From: JAAZPT01 sp034180455
Lineage (GTDB): Bacteria; Bacillota; Clostridia; Christensenellales; Aristaeellaceae
Direction: 5' to 3'
Assembly: GCA_034180455.1 (NCBI GenBank)
Contig: JAXFOG010000017.1
Coordinates: 7,721-71,720, forward strand
DNA: 64,000 nt
Shown here piece by piece: positions 50,177 to 60,619 of the stretch. Numbering within the stretch: the stretch's first letter is position 1; every line of letters begins with the position of its first letter. Under the pieces are notes generated by a model. It ran no database searches and was not told where the DNA came from. It was given only the letters and a program-made list of their open reading frames with translations. Made by a program: the position numbers and the translations under genes.

Positions 50177-52591
50177 TTACTTAATAATAATATTTGCTAA
50201 TCTATTTGAAACATATATGAACTTCACTATGTTTTTTCCAGCTATTAAAGGAGCAACTTCTGTATGACTTAATACAAAACTTTCAGCGTCCTTTGCAGTC
50301 ATATCAGCAGGTATCATTATTCTTTGTTTTATTTTACCATTTAACTGAACAGCTATTTCAAACTCCTGCTTTTGCATAGCCTTTTCATCATACTTAGGCC
50401 ATGGCACGAGTGAAATTCCACCAGTATATCCAAGCCTCTCATACATCTCTTCAGCAATATGTGGGCATACAGGGTATAGTAGCAGTAGCAAAGTTTTTAA
50501 ATCTTCTTTGGAAAGAGAACCTATGGCATATATGTCATTTACAAGGCTCATCATAGCAGCAATAGCTGTATTAAACTTCATTTCCTCATAGTCTTCGCCA
50601 ACTTTTTTGATTGTGCTGTGTATAGATGAAGCTAATTCCTTGCTGATTCCTTCCTTATCGTTTAGTTTTTCTTGGAGTCTCCACACCCTTTCCAAGAACT
50701 TTTTGCATCCTTTTGCACCTTCTGTGCTCCAAGGTATAGCTTGGTCGAATGCACCCATGAACATCTCATACATTCTAAACGCATCTGCGCCTATGCTATC
50801 TACAATGTCGTCAGGGTTAATAACATTTCCACGGCTCTTGCTCATTTTTTCACCGTTGCTACCAAGTATCATTCCGTGGCTTGTACGCTTCATATAAGGC
50901 TCTTTTGCACTTACTAAGCCAATATCATGAAGGAATAAGTGCCAGAATCTACTGTATAGCAAGTGTAGAGTTGTATGTTCCATACCACCGTTGTACCAAT
51001 CAACAGGTAGCCAATAATCAAGATTTTCTTTGCTTGCCAATTCCTTATCATTATGTGGATCACAATATCTCATGAAATACCATGATGAACCTGCCCATTG
51101 TGGCATTGTGTCTGTTTCACGCTTTGCAGGACCACCACAGCAAGGACATGTGGTGTTTACCCATGAGTCAATATTCGCAAGAGGACTTTCTCCATTATCA
51201 TTTGGCTCAAAATGCTCTACATCCGGTAGCAGTACAGGCAATTCTGATTCTGGTACTGGCTGCATTCCACACTTTTCACAGTGAACAATAGGTATTGGCT
51301 CGCCCCAATATCTCTGTCTACTAAATACCCAATCACGAAGCTTATAATTTACTTTGCCCTCGCCAATATTATTTTCTTCTAGCCAGGTTATCATTTTTTT
51401 CTTAGCTTCAGCAACACTTAACCCATTCAAAAATCCTGAATTCACTAGAGTACCATTCTGAATATCGGTATAAGCTTCTTTTTCTACATCTCCACCAGCG
51501 ATAACCTCTACTATATCGATACCAAATTTCTTGGCAAACTCCCAGTCACGAGTATCATGCGCAGGCACAGCCATTATTGCACCTGTACCATAGCTTGTAA
51601 GAACATAATCACTTATCCAAATAGGAATTTCTTTATTGTTAACTGGGTTAATCGCAGTCAAACCATCGATACATACTCCAGTTTTTTCTTTTGCAATCTC
51701 GGTCCTTTCAAAATCGCTTTTGTGACGCGCTAATTCCTGATATTTCTCTATTTCAGAAATATTTTTTATATCATCTTTAAATTCTTCTATAAGAGAATGC
51801 TCAGGACTGATAACCATGTATGTTGCGCCAAAAAGAGTATCTGGTCTGGTAGTAAATACTCTTAGTTTATAATCTTTATCTTTTAGCTTAAAATCAAGCT
51901 CTGCTCCTTCGCTTCTTCCTATCCAGTTAATTTGCTGAGCTTTTACTCTGTCTATAAAGTCTACATTATCTAGGCCATCAATAAGCTTTTGAGCATACTT
52001 TGTTATTCTTAGCATCCATTGCTCTTTAACTTTTTGTACTACTTCGCCTCCACAGCGTTCGCACACTCCGTTTACAACTTCTTCGTTTGCAAGCCCTACT
52101 TTGCATGATGTACACCAGTTAATTGGCATCTTGCTCTTATATGCTAGACCATGCTTGTATAGCTGCAAAAATATCCATTGAGTCCATTTGTAATAATTAG
52201 GATCAGTGGTGTCTATTTCTCTTGAATAATCAAATGAAAATCCAAGTCTTTTAAGCTGCTCTCTGAAATGATTTATGTTGTCTTTTGTAACTTTTCTTGG
52301 ATGTATCTTATTCTTTATAGCATAGTTTTCAGTTGGGAGTCCAAATGCATCATAGCCGATTGGATATAGTACATTGTATCCCTCCATGCGCCTTTTTCTT
52401 GCAATAATATCAAGAGCAGTATTGCTTCTAGGATGTCCTACATGTAAGCCTTGGCCACTAGGGTAGGGGAATTCAATAAGGCAGTAATATTTCTTTTTGC
52501 TCTTATCATCACTTGCTCTGTAAACGCCAGATTCTTCCCATCTATCTTGCCATTTCTTTTCTATTTTTTTGTGATCATATCTTTCCAACAT
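50177..52591 (-). CDS. leuS: Leucyl-tRNA synthetase
   Basis: 804 residues. HIGH-type motif PYPSGQGLHVGHPRS, KMSKSRGNV, and an editing insertion with TTRPDTLFGATY. Zinc-type pairs CTSC/CERC and HCEKC/CPCC are present. The ATG at 52591 is chosen because AGGTG lies 6 nt upstream; the GTG at 52600 would overlap gltX. Last gene of a three-synthetase operon. Confidence 0.98.
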   Translation of the reverse strand: MLERYDHKKIEKKWQDRWEESGVYRASDDKSKKKYYCLIEFPYPSGQGLHVGHPRSNTALDIIARKRRMEGYNVLYPIGYDAFGLPTENYAIKNKIHPRKVTKDNINHFREQLKRLGFSFDYSREIDTTDPNYYKWTQWIFLQLYKHGLAYKSKMPINWCTSCKVGLANEEVVNGVCERCGGEVVQKVKEQWMLRITKYAQKLIDGLDNVDFIDRVKAQQINWIGRSEGAELDFKLKDKDYKLRVFTTRPDTLFGATYMVISPEHSLIEEFKDDIKNISEIEKYQELARHKSDFERTEIAKEKTGVCIDGLTAINPVNNKEIPIWISDYVLTSYGTGAIMAVPAHDTRDWEFAKKFGIDIVEVIAGGDVEKEAYTDIQNGTLVNSGFLNGLSVAEAKKKMITWLEENNIGEGKVNYKLRDWVFSRQRYWGEPIPIVHCEKCGMQPVPESELPVLLPDVEHFEPNDNGESPLANIDSWVNTTCPCCGGPAKRETDTMPQWAGSSWYFMRYCDPHNDKELASKENLDYWLPVDWYNGGMEHTTLHLLYSRFWHLFLHDIGLVSAKEPYMKRTSHGMILGSNGEKMSKSRGNVINPDDIVDSIGADAFRMYEMFMGAFDQAIPWSTEGAKGCKKFLERVWRLQEKLNDKEGISKELASSIHSTIKKVGEDYEEMKFNTAIAAMMSLVNDIYAIGSLSKEDLKTLLLLLYPVCPHIAEEMYERLGYTGGISLVPWPKYDEKAMQKQEFEIAVQLNGKIKQRIMIPADMTAKDAESFVLSHTEVAPLIAGKNIVKFIYVSNRLANIIIK

Positions 52592-52592
52592 A

Positions 52593-54041
52593 TTATTCAC
52601 CTAACTTTTCTATGCCGTTTTTTATTCTCTTTATGCTTTCATGCTTACCAAGCAGATACATTATTTCAATTGCACCGCCTGGGGTATTCTGCTTTCCACT
52701 TATTGCAACTCTTAGAGGCCAGTACACAAGGCCGTTCTTTACTTCTTTTTTTGCAATGAATTCTGCAATAGTATTGTGTATATTTTCCTCAGACCAATCC
52801 TCAATGTTTTCTAATATTGGTAAAATCTCTTTGAGAATTTCAAGTGAGTTTTCACTATTGGTCTTCATTTTCTTGTGTGTGTATAAATCTGTACTGTATT
52901 CTGGTAACTCAGCAATGAAATCTATCAGTTCGGGCAAATATGAGAATGCTTCTGTTCTGCCATGGCATAGTTCTGCAAGTCTTTTGTAATCAAAATTATT
53001 ATTGTTTATAACATTTTTCATCCAAGGCAAAGCCATATCATAATATTCTTCAAACGACATGCGCCTTATGTACTCTGCATTGAACCAAGTAAGCTTATCC
53101 ATATTGAATATTGCAGGACTCTTACTTAAGCCTTCCAACGAAAATGCTTTTACAAGCTCTGGAAGAGTAAAAAATTCATTGTTATCCTTTGGACTCCATC
53201 CAAGCAAAGCAATAAAGTTAATTATTGCATCCCTAACATATCCCATGTTTAGCAGATCTTCAAATGATGGATCACCATACCGTTTTGAAAGTTTCCTTGT
53301 AGCGTCTTTCATTACTACGGGTAGGTGAATGTAGCTTGGCCTTTCCCAGCCAAACGCATCATATAAAAGATTATACTTTGGAGTACTACTAATATATTCT
53401 GTGCCGCGCATTACATGAGTGATGCCCATTAGATGGTCATCTATAACGTTTGCAAAATTGTATGTTGGCATTCCATCAGCTTTAATAAGTACATTGTCAT
53501 CAAGTTCACTGTTTGGCACTTCCACATGCCCAAATAGCAGATCTTCATAAGAACTAACGCCATCACTAGGAATATTTTGCCTTATAACATAGCTTTCGCC
53601 ACTTGCCATTCTACGCTTTGCTTCATCTTTTGAAATGTGGAGGCACTTCTTATCATACTTAAAAGTTTCCCCTCGATTTTGTGCAGACTCTCTACGCTCT
53701 GCAAGCTCATCTTTTGTACAGAAGCAAGGATAGGCATAGCCTTTATCTATAAGCTCCATTGCGTATGGCAGATAGATGTCTTTTCTTTCGCTCTGTATAT
53801 ATGGTCCAAAATCTCCACCAACATCAGGACCTTCGTCATAATCCAGACCTGCAGCACGCATGGAAGCATATATCATATCTATTGCTCCAGCTACTTCACG
53901 CTCTTGGTCTGTATCCTCTATTCTCAATATAAACCTGCCATTGTTTTGCTTGGCAAATAAATAACAGTAAAGCGCTGTGCGTAATCCTCCCAAATGTAGA
54001 TACCCTGTAGGACTTGGCGCAAATCTTGTGCGAACGGTCAT
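52593..54041 (-). CDS. gltX: Glutamyl-tRNA synthetase
   Basis: 482 residues. FAPSPTGYLHLGGLRTALY (HIGH motif), LRIEDTDQER, and KLSKRYGD (KMSKS). The ATG at 54041 is preceded by GGAGAAATT; an in-frame start at 54101 lies within glnS. The gene begins 10 nt after the glnS stop. With a GlnRS beside it, this enzyme may be discriminating. Confidence 0.97.
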   Translation of the reverse strand: MTVRTRFAPSPTGYLHLGGLRTALYCYLFAKQNNGRFILRIEDTDQEREVAGAIDMIYASMRAAGLDYDEGPDVGGDFGPYIQSERKDIYLPYAMELIDKGYAYPCFCTKDELAERRESAQNRGETFKYDKKCLHISKDEAKRRMASGESYVIRQNIPSDGVSSYEDLLFGHVEVPNSELDDNVLIKADGMPTYNFANVIDDHLMGITHVMRGTEYISSTPKYNLLYDAFGWERPSYIHLPVVMKDATRKLSKRYGDPSFEDLLNMGYVRDAIINFIALLGWSPKDNNEFFTLPELVKAFSLEGLSKSPAIFNMDKLTWFNAEYIRRMSFEEYYDMALPWMKNVINNNNFDYKRLAELCHGRTEAFSYLPELIDFIAELPEYSTDLYTHKKMKTNSENSLEILKEILPILENIEDWSEENIHNTIAEFIAKKEVKNGLVYWPLRVAISGKQNTPGGAIEIMYLLGKHESIKRIKNGIEKLGE

Positions 54042-54051
54042 AATTTCTCCT

Positions 54052-55734
54052 TTATTTGTTGTTTGATTTAAGAGCTTTTGAAAAGCTATCGCGTAATCCA
54101 ACTATTCTATTGAACACTGGCAAGCTATCTGTGGAATCTTTGTCCTTGCAGAAATATCCTGTTCTTAAGAACTGATACTTATCGCCAACTTTTGCATCAT
54201 CCAAGTATTTTTCCATATATCCATGCTTTTTTATCATGCTATCTGGATTAAAACGCTCAATGAAATCTTTACCAGCATTTTCATCATCGTCTAACAAAAT
54301 TGAATTTATCAACCTTGCTTCAAATGGACTGCAGTCATCAGCATTTACCCAATGTAATGTACCTTTTACTTTTCTGTTTGAACCTTCAGAACCACTTCTG
54401 CTATTTAGATCTACTGTGCAAATTATTTTAATTATATTTCCATCAGAATCTTTTTCAACACTTTCACATTTAACAATATAGGCATCTTTTAGCCTTACTT
54501 CTTTTCCTGGGCTCATTCTGTGGAATTTCTTTACAGGCTCTTCCATAAAATCGCTGGCTTCTATATATATTCTCTTGCCAAACTTTATGCTGTGAGTACC
54601 AAATTCTGGATGATTAGGGTGATTGTTTACGGTAAATTCATCAATCTTATCTTCGTCCCAATTTGAAAATTCTACCAATATAGGATCAATAACAGCCATT
54701 GCTCTACTTACCTTGTCTTCTAGGTCTTCTCTTACACAGAATTCTAATAGACCGTAGTCTACTTCGCTGTCGGCCTTGCTTAAGCCTATTCTATCAATGA
54801 AATCCTTTATAGCTTCAGGAGTATAGCCACGTCTGCGCAATCCAACCAAAGTAGGCATTCTTGGATCGTCCCAGCCCATTACTAGACCATTTTCTACCAA
54901 TGTACGCAGATAACGCTTACTCATAACGGTATTTGTGAGATTAAGCCTTGCAAATTCGATCTGCCTTGGATGTGCTCCGTCTAGCATATGTAGGCTATTG
55001 TTTATAAACCACTCATAAAGAGGTCTATGATCTTCAAACTCTAATGAACATAGGGAATGAGTTATATGTTCAAATGCATCACTAAGTGGATGCGCAAAAT
55101 CATACATTGGATAAATGCACCATTTTGTACCTGTTCTGTGATGCTCGGCAAACAGTATTCTGTACATTGCAGGGTCGCGCATATTTATATTTGGATGAGC
55201 CATATCTATTTTGGCTCTTAAAATCATACTGCCCTCAGCATGCTTTCCCTCTTTCATTTCTTTAAAAAGTCTGAGATTTTCTTCTATCGGTCTATCACGA
55301 TAGGGGCTATTTTTGCCAGGCTCTGTAAGTGTTCCTCTATACTCAGTCATCTGCTCAGGAGTTAACTCGTCCACATAGGCAAGACCTCTATTTATGAAGT
55401 CAACGGCGATATCATATAATTTCTCATAATAATCGCTTGCATAGTAAAGGCCACCGTTCCAGTCAAATCCTAGCCAGTGAATATCATCCATTATTCCTTC
55501 TACAAAGTGCGTTTCTTCTTTTTCTGGGTTTGTATCATCAAGGCGCAAATTTACTAAACCATTATATTTTTTGGCAGTACCAAAATTTGTGCAAAGTGCC
55601 TTGCAATGACCAATATGTAGGTAACCATTTGGCTCCGGAGGGAATCTTGTATGTACCCTATCATATACATGCTCCTGCAAGTCTTTATCTATCGCATCCC
55701 AAATAAAATTTGAATTCATTAGTCTATTTTCCAT
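54052..55734 (-). CDS. glnS: Glutaminyl-tRNA synthetase
   Basis: 560 residues. RFPPEPNGYLHIGHCKA (HIGH), LRLDDTNPEKEE and VMSKRYLR (KMSKS) identify GlnRS rather than GluRS; the C-terminal beta-barrels follow. Attaches Gln directly to tRNA-Gln. This is less common in Firmicutes, where GatCAB usually does the job; some clostridia have it, probably by old transfer. AGGAGG before the ATG. Confidence 0.97.
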   Translation of the reverse strand: MENRLMNSNFIWDAIDKDLQEHVYDRVHTRFPPEPNGYLHIGHCKALCTNFGTAKKYNGLVNLRLDDTNPEKEETHFVEGIMDDIHWLGFDWNGGLYYASDYYEKLYDIAVDFINRGLAYVDELTPEQMTEYRGTLTEPGKNSPYRDRPIEENLRLFKEMKEGKHAEGSMILRAKIDMAHPNINMRDPAMYRILFAEHHRTGTKWCIYPMYDFAHPLSDAFEHITHSLCSLEFEDHRPLYEWFINNSLHMLDGAHPRQIEFARLNLTNTVMSKRYLRTLVENGLVMGWDDPRMPTLVGLRRRGYTPEAIKDFIDRIGLSKADSEVDYGLLEFCVREDLEDKVSRAMAVIDPILVEFSNWDEDKIDEFTVNNHPNHPEFGTHSIKFGKRIYIEASDFMEEPVKKFHRMSPGKEVRLKDAYIVKCESVEKDSDGNIIKIICTVDLNSRSGSEGSNRKVKGTLHWVNADDCSPFEARLINSILLDDDENAGKDFIERFNPDSMIKKHGYMEKYLDDAKVGDKYQFLRTGYFCKDKDSTDSLPVFNRIVGLRDSFSKALKSNNK

Positions 55735-55767
55735 ATATTACCTCCGGAAATATTGTAAACATATTAA

Positions 55768-55796
55768 ATTATACATTCATTTAGCTTAATTTTCAA
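55768..55796 (-). promoter_or_regulatory. Sigma-A promoter of glnS operon
   Basis: Minus strand TTGAAA (55796-55791), 17 nt, TATAAT (55773-55768). Confidence 0.8.
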
Positions 55797-55830
55797 TATA
55801 AATAAGCTTTTAAGGATTAAAATTATTAAA

Positions 55831-55858
55831 TTGACATTGAAAAATACTTATGTAATAA
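55831..55858 (+). promoter_or_regulatory. Probable promoter of potABCD
   Basis: Consensus TTGACA (55831-55836), 16 nt, TAATAA (55853-55858) preceded by TG. Confidence 0.6.
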
Positions 55859-55917
55859 TTAAATTGTATTTTTATATATTTATTATGGAAAGCTATGGCT
55901 AAAAAGGGGATAGTAAA

Positions 55918-56994
55918 TTGGTGGAAAACAAAGTAGTTGTAGAACTCAAAAATGTATCAAAAGAATATGATGGTCAAATGGTGCTTGACAATATTAACTT
56001 GAGCATTAAAAAGAATGAGTTTGTGACTCTGCTAGGTCCAAGTGGCTGCGGCAAGACAACAACACTTAGAATTATTGGTGGATTTGAATATCCTACTGAG
56101 GGTACAGTTCTTTTTGATGGGGAAGACATTACTGCTGTTCCTCCATACAAACGTAAGGTGAATACCATATTTCAAAAATATGCGCTATTCCCGCATCTTA
56201 ATGTATTTGATAATATTGCTTTTGGACTTAGAATTGCAAAAGTGAGCAAGGAAGAAATAAACAACAGAATTGGTAAAATTCTAGAACTTGTAAATTTAAG
56301 TGCATATGCAAATCGTTCAGTGGAGTCGCTTTCAGGTGGCCAGCAGCAGCGTATAGCTATTGCAAGAGCTCTTGTAAATAGACCAAAGGTTCTATTACTT
56401 GATGAACCTCTTGGTGCGCTTGATTTAAAATTAAGAAAATCTATGCAGCTTGAGCTTAAAAATATGCAACAAGAAGTAGGAATCACATTCCTATATGTTA
56501 CTCATGATCAGGAAGAAGCCCTTACAATGAGTGATACCATAGTTGTAATGAATGAAGGCAAAATCCAACAGATAGGTGGGCCTAAGGATATATATGATGA
56601 ACCAAAAAATGCCTTTGTAGCCAACTTTATTGGTGATAGCAATATATATCGTGGCACCATGATAAAAGACGAATTGGTAAATTTTGCTGGCTGTGACTTC
56701 GTGTGTGTTGATAAGGGTTTTGGTCATAACACAAGAGTAGATGTTGTAGTACGCCCTGAAGACATTAAAATTGTTGAAAAAGACAAGGGACAGATAAATG
56801 GCGTAGTTCAGAGTGTCATGTTTAAAGGAGTGCACTATGAGATGATCATAGAGTCAGACGAAGCTAAATTTACAGTGCAGTCCACAAAAATGAGAGAAGA
56901 GGGCAGTGTAGTAGGTCTACAAATAATTCCATTTAACATACATATCATGGAAGCACAAGAGGAGGAAGTAATTGAACGCATTTTTACAGAATAA
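55918..56994 (+). CDS. potA: Spermidine/putrescine ABC importer ATPase
   Basis: 358 residues. Walker A GPSGCGKTT, Q-loop, signature LSGGQQQR, Walker B VLLLDEP and a C-terminal TOBE domain. Powers polyamine import with PotBC and PotD. The start is TTG 55918 (AGGGG 8 nt upstream) or GTG 55921, which differ by one residue. The 3' end overlaps potB by 23 nt. Confidence 0.95.
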   Translation: MVENKVVVELKNVSKEYDGQMVLDNINLSIKKNEFVTLLGPSGCGKTTTLRIIGGFEYPTEGTVLFDGEDITAVPPYKRKVNTIFQKYALFPHLNVFDNIAFGLRIAKVSKEEINNRIGKILELVNLSAYANRSVESLSGGQQQRIAIARALVNRPKVLLLDEPLGALDLKLRKSMQLELKNMQQEVGITFLYVTHDQEEALTMSDTIVVMNEGKIQQIGGPKDIYDEPKNAFVANFIGDSNIYRGTMIKDELVNFAGCDFVCVDKGFGHNTRVDVVVRPEDIKIVEKDKGQINGVVQSVMFKGVHYEMIIESDEAKFTVQSTKMREEGSVVGLQIIPFNIHIMEAQEEEVIERIFTE

Positions 56995-57961
56995 CAATAC
57001 TTTCTTTGCAATGGTGGCCATCCTTATAGCAGTAATGTTTGTTATAATGCTTGTTTGGATCAGACTAAAAAAAGGAATGCATCGTTCATTGTTTGCGTCA
57101 CCATACTTAATATGGATGATAATATTTACAGTATTGCCCTTGCTACTAATAGTTTACTATTCATTTACCGATGCTTCAGGAAATTTTACCCTGGATAGTT
57201 TCAAAACTTTTATTGATAGTAACTATACCAAAAACAAAATCTATGAATCAATGGGGCCAGAATATGCAAGCTATATTAGCTATGGAAGCGTAAACACCGA
57301 CATTCTTCTTTATTCATTAAAGATGGCTGTAGAATGCACACTCATATGCTTGCTTATAGCCTATCCTCTAGCATACTTCATCACATATAATCATACAAAG
57401 CACAGCAACATAATTATTATGTTGTTCATTATTCCTATGTGGATGAACTTTTTGCTTCGTACAATTGCATGGATGTCAATACTTGAGGATAATGGCCTTT
57501 TAAATACCTTCAGACAGTGGCTTGGACTTGCAAAGCGTACCTACCTATACACAAATACGGCAGTGCTGCTTGGCATGGTGTATAATTTTTTACCATTTAT
57601 GATTTTTCCAATATATACTTCTCTTTCCAAAATGGACTACAAGCTTATTGAGGCAAGTTATGATCTTGGAGCCAATAGATTCAAGACCTTTTTGAAAGTT
57701 ATATTGCCAATAAGCGTGCCAGGAATTATTTCGGGCATAACTATGGTATTTATGCCTAGTGTAACCACATTCTTTATCCCAAGAATACTTGGTGGAGGCA
57801 ACACCATGATGTTTGGCGATCTAATAGAGAACAAGTTCCTTACAGAGGGCAACTGGAATGTAGGCTCTGCACTTTCTCTTATAATGATGGTGCTCATTCT
57901 TGCTTCACTTGGAATACTGCGCAAGGTTGATCCTGAGGGAGAAGGAGGAAGTCTGCTATGA
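56972..57961 (+). CDS. potB: Spermidine/putrescine permease PotB
   Basis: 329 residues. The usual permease begins around SPYLIWMIIFTVLPLLLIVY; an extra hydrophobic helix (residues 12-32) precedes it. EAA loop: EASYDLGANRFKTFLKVILP. TTG start supported by GAGGAGG upstream. Stop overlaps potC (ATGA). Confidence 0.93.
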   Translation: MNAFLQNNNTFFAMVAILIAVMFVIMLVWIRLKKGMHRSLFASPYLIWMIIFTVLPLLLIVYYSFTDASGNFTLDSFKTFIDSNYTKNKIYESMGPEYASYISYGSVNTDILLYSLKMAVECTLICLLIAYPLAYFITYNHTKHSNIIIMLFIIPMWMNFLLRTIAWMSILEDNGLLNTFRQWLGLAKRTYLYTNTAVLLGMVYNFLPFMIFPIYTSLSKMDYKLIEASYDLGANRFKTFLKVILPISVPGIISGITMVFMPSVTTFFIPRILGGGNTMMFGDLIENKFLTEGNWNVGSALSLIMMVLILASLGILRKVDPEGEGGSLL

Positions 57962-58725
57962 AAAAATCTATTAGTAGGATATATATAGGTTTAGTGCTCT
58001 TCTTTCTATATCTGCCAATAGTCGTGCTCATTGTTCAGTCGTTTAATGCTGGAAAGAGTCGTGCAAAATGGGAAGGCTTTTCTTTTAGGTGGTATGGAGA
58101 GCTAATTAACGATCAAGCAATCATGAACGCTCTGTATATTACTCTATCAGTAGCATTGCTTGCAGCAATAATCGCAACTATACTTGGGACTCTTGCAGCA
58201 ATTGGTATATATGCCATGAAAAAAAGATCGCAAGCTTTTATGTTTACTCTGACTAATATTCCAATGACAATGCCCGATATAGTTACAGGTATATCTCTTA
58301 TGATACTTTTCTTGTTTGCAAAGGTTGAGAGAAGTTATCTTACAATGCTTTTTGCGCATATTACGTTTAATACTCCATACGTTATATTATCTGTAATGCC
58401 AAAAATTAAGAGTATGAACAAGAATACCTATGAAGCAGCACTAGACCTAGGCGCTTCACCATTTTATGCTCTGAATCATGTAATAATTCCAATGATAAAG
58501 CAAGGTATTATAACTGGATTTTTGTTAGCATTTACGCTGTCACTAGACGACTTTGTAGTAAGCTATTTCACTTCTAGCCCTATGGTAAAGAACCTTTCTA
58601 CACTTATATATTCAAAGACTCGTATAGGAATAGATCCCACATTAAACGCTCTAAGCGCAATAATGTTCTGCACTATACTGATACTTATGATACTGATAAA
58701 TAAAAGAACAACCGACAAGAACTAA
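57958..58725 (+). CDS. potC: Spermidine/putrescine permease PotC
   Basis: 255 residues, six helices. Family blocks YLPIVVLIVQSFN, MPDIVTGISLM and EAALDLGASPFYALNHVIIP (EAA loop), and SLDDFVVSYF. Pairs with PotB. Coupled to potB and 16 nt from potD. Confidence 0.95.
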   Translation: MKKSISRIYIGLVLFFLYLPIVVLIVQSFNAGKSRAKWEGFSFRWYGELINDQAIMNALYITLSVALLAAIIATILGTLAAIGIYAMKKRSQAFMFTLTNIPMTMPDIVTGISLMILFLFAKVERSYLTMLFAHITFNTPYVILSVMPKIKSMNKNTYEAALDLGASPFYALNHVIIPMIKQGIITGFLLAFTLSLDDFVVSYFTSSPMVKNLSTLIYSKTRIGIDPTLNALSAIMFCTILILMILINKRTTDKN

Positions 58726-58741
58726 TTTTAAGGAGAGATAA

Positions 58742-59782
58742 ATGAAAAGAATTTTTTCTATTGTTTTGAGTTTGCTGCTTGTTTTAAGCACATTGTCAGT
58801 TCTCGCAGAGGAAGTGGTGAATGTTTACAACTGGGAGGATTACATCAATCAAAAGGCTATTGAAATGTTCCAAGAAGAAACAGGAATAAAGGTAAACTAC
58901 ATGAACTTTACCACAAATGAGGACATGATGGTACAAGTAAGAGCCACTCCTGCTGCATTTGATGTAGTATTTCCATCAGACTATTGCGTAGAGCGTCTTA
59001 TTGCTGAAAATTTGCTAGAGGAACTTAATTTTGACAACATTCCCCTTGCAAAAGAAAACACACTTAATTGGCTACAGACTCCTGCTTACGATAAAGAAGG
59101 CAAGTATTCAGTGCCTTTTATGTGGGGAACTGTAGGTATTCTATATAATACAAAGATGGTGGACGAGCCTGTTGACTCATGGGGACTTCTATGGGATCAA
59201 AAATATAACAATAATGTGTTTATGCTAGATAGCATTAGGGATACATTAGGACTTGCTCTTAAGTACTGTGGCTTTTCTATGAATACTAGAGATCCAATAG
59301 AGATAGAAACAGCAAAACAGAAGCTTATTGAGCAAAAAACTAGTGGAATGGTTAAGGCTTACCAAGTAGATGAAACAAAGGATAAAATGGTTGCAAACGA
59401 AGCAGCTCTTGCTGTTGTTTGGTCTGGAGATGCACAATATGCAATAGATCTTAATCCTGACCTTGCATATTCTGTTCCTAAGGAGGGCAGCAATGTGTGG
59501 GTTGATGCAATGGTTGTGCCAAAAGGTGCTAGAAACAAAGAAAATGCCGAGAAATTCATCAATTTTATGTGCAGACCAGACATTGCAAAATTAAACTGTG
59601 AACAAATAAGATATTCATCTCCAAACAAAGCTGCAATAGAGCTTATGGGTAGCGAATATTCAGATAACAAAGTAATGAATCCAGATCAAGCAGACATTGA
59701 TAATTGTGAGTTTTTCAATGATATTCAAGATTTCATACAATTCTACAATGCAGTATGGCTTGAAATCAAAAACGCAAAATAA
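58742..59782 (+). CDS. potD: Polyamine-binding protein PotD
   Basis: 346 residues. Signal peptide (first about 22 residues, cleavage near SVLA) without lipobox Cys. Mature start VVNVYNWEDYINQKAIEMF is typical of PotD/PotF, as are VFPSDYCVERLI and PFMWGTVGILYN. Polyamine contacts probably include WSGDAQYA. AAGGAG before the ATG. Last gene of potABCD. Confidence 0.95.
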   Translation: MKRIFSIVLSLLLVLSTLSVLAEEVVNVYNWEDYINQKAIEMFQEETGIKVNYMNFTTNEDMMVQVRATPAAFDVVFPSDYCVERLIAENLLEELNFDNIPLAKENTLNWLQTPAYDKEGKYSVPFMWGTVGILYNTKMVDEPVDSWGLLWDQKYNNNVFMLDSIRDTLGLALKYCGFSMNTRDPIEIETAKQKLIEQKTSGMVKAYQVDETKDKMVANEAALAVVWSGDAQYAIDLNPDLAYSVPKEGSNVWVDAMVVPKGARNKENAEKFINFMCRPDIAKLNCEQIRYSSPNKAAIELMGSEYSDNKVMNPDQADIDNCEFFNDIQDFIQFYNAVWLEIKNAK

Positions 59783-59794
59783 TTCTATAAAAGA

Positions 59795-59828
59795 TTAAAG
59801 GAAGTGCAAATATTTGCACTTCCTTTAA
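59795..59828. terminator. Bidirectional terminator, perfect palindrome
   Basis: 34-nt perfect palindrome centred on AAATATTT, with AT-rich ends on both sides, between the convergent potD and coaX genes. Confidence 0.9.
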
Positions 59829-59842
59829 TTTAGTCTAATGTA

Positions 59843-60610
59843 TCATGAATTCTTTTCGTATAAAATTCTTAGACCTTTCAGCGTTAAAAGACCATCTATC
59901 ATATTGATGCTCTTTACATCTTCGGCAATCAACTTTGCCATACCACCTGTTGCTACTACGAAAGCCTCAGGGGCGTTCATTTCATTTTTAAAGCGATCAA
60001 TTAGAGAGCTAACTTGACCTATATAGCCATATATTACACCACTTTGTAGGTTGCTTGTAGTGTTCCTGCATATAACGCTACTAGGCTTTGTAAACTCAAA
60101 TCTAGATAACTTTGCAGTACCACTAACAAGTGCATCGCTTGCAACTCTTATTCCAGGACATATACAGCCACCAATAAAAGCACCACTTTTATCTATTGCA
60201 CCAAAAGTTGTAGCTGTTCCAAAATCAATAAATATTGTTGGCTTGCCATATAGATGATATGCTGCGACAGCGTTTGCTATTCTATCACTTCCAAGCTGCT
60301 GAGGCACATCATATCGTATATTTATTCCAGTTTTCATTCCTGGAACAACCCATATAGGATTTATATTAAAGTAAAGCGAACACATGTGCTCAATAGTATA
60401 ATTTATGGTAGGAACTACGCTGGAAAGCATTATTCCATCAATATCGGAAATCTTGATATTTGCGTTATTGAAGAAATTTATAAAAGTCATCCCATATTCG
60501 TCACATGTATACTGACAGTTTGTAGATGTTCTCCAATAGTGTTTTAGTTTTTCGTTTTCAAAAACTGCAACTTTAATATTACTGTTTCCTATATCAAGGG
60601 TAAGAATCAT
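59843..60610 (-). CDS. coaX: Type III pantothenate kinase
   Basis: 255 residues. ATP site LDIGNSNIK, GSDRIANAVAAYH and DFGTATTFGAID, catalytic Asp included. First step of coenzyme A synthesis; type III enzymes are feedback-insensitive. Follows the ECF S component by 9 nt, so they share a transcript. Confidence 0.96.
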   Translation of the reverse strand: MILTLDIGNSNIKVAVFENEKLKHYWRTSTNCQYTCDEYGMTFINFFNNANIKISDIDGIMLSSVVPTINYTIEHMCSLYFNINPIWVVPGMKTGINIRYDVPQQLGSDRIANAVAAYHLYGKPTIFIDFGTATTFGAIDKSGAFIGGCICPGIRVASDALVSGTAKLSRFEFTKPSSVICRNTTSNLQSGVIYGYIGQVSSLIDRFKNEMNAPEAFVVATGGMAKLIAEDVKSINMIDGLLTLKGLRILYEKNS

Positions 60611-60619
60611 AAAAACTCC

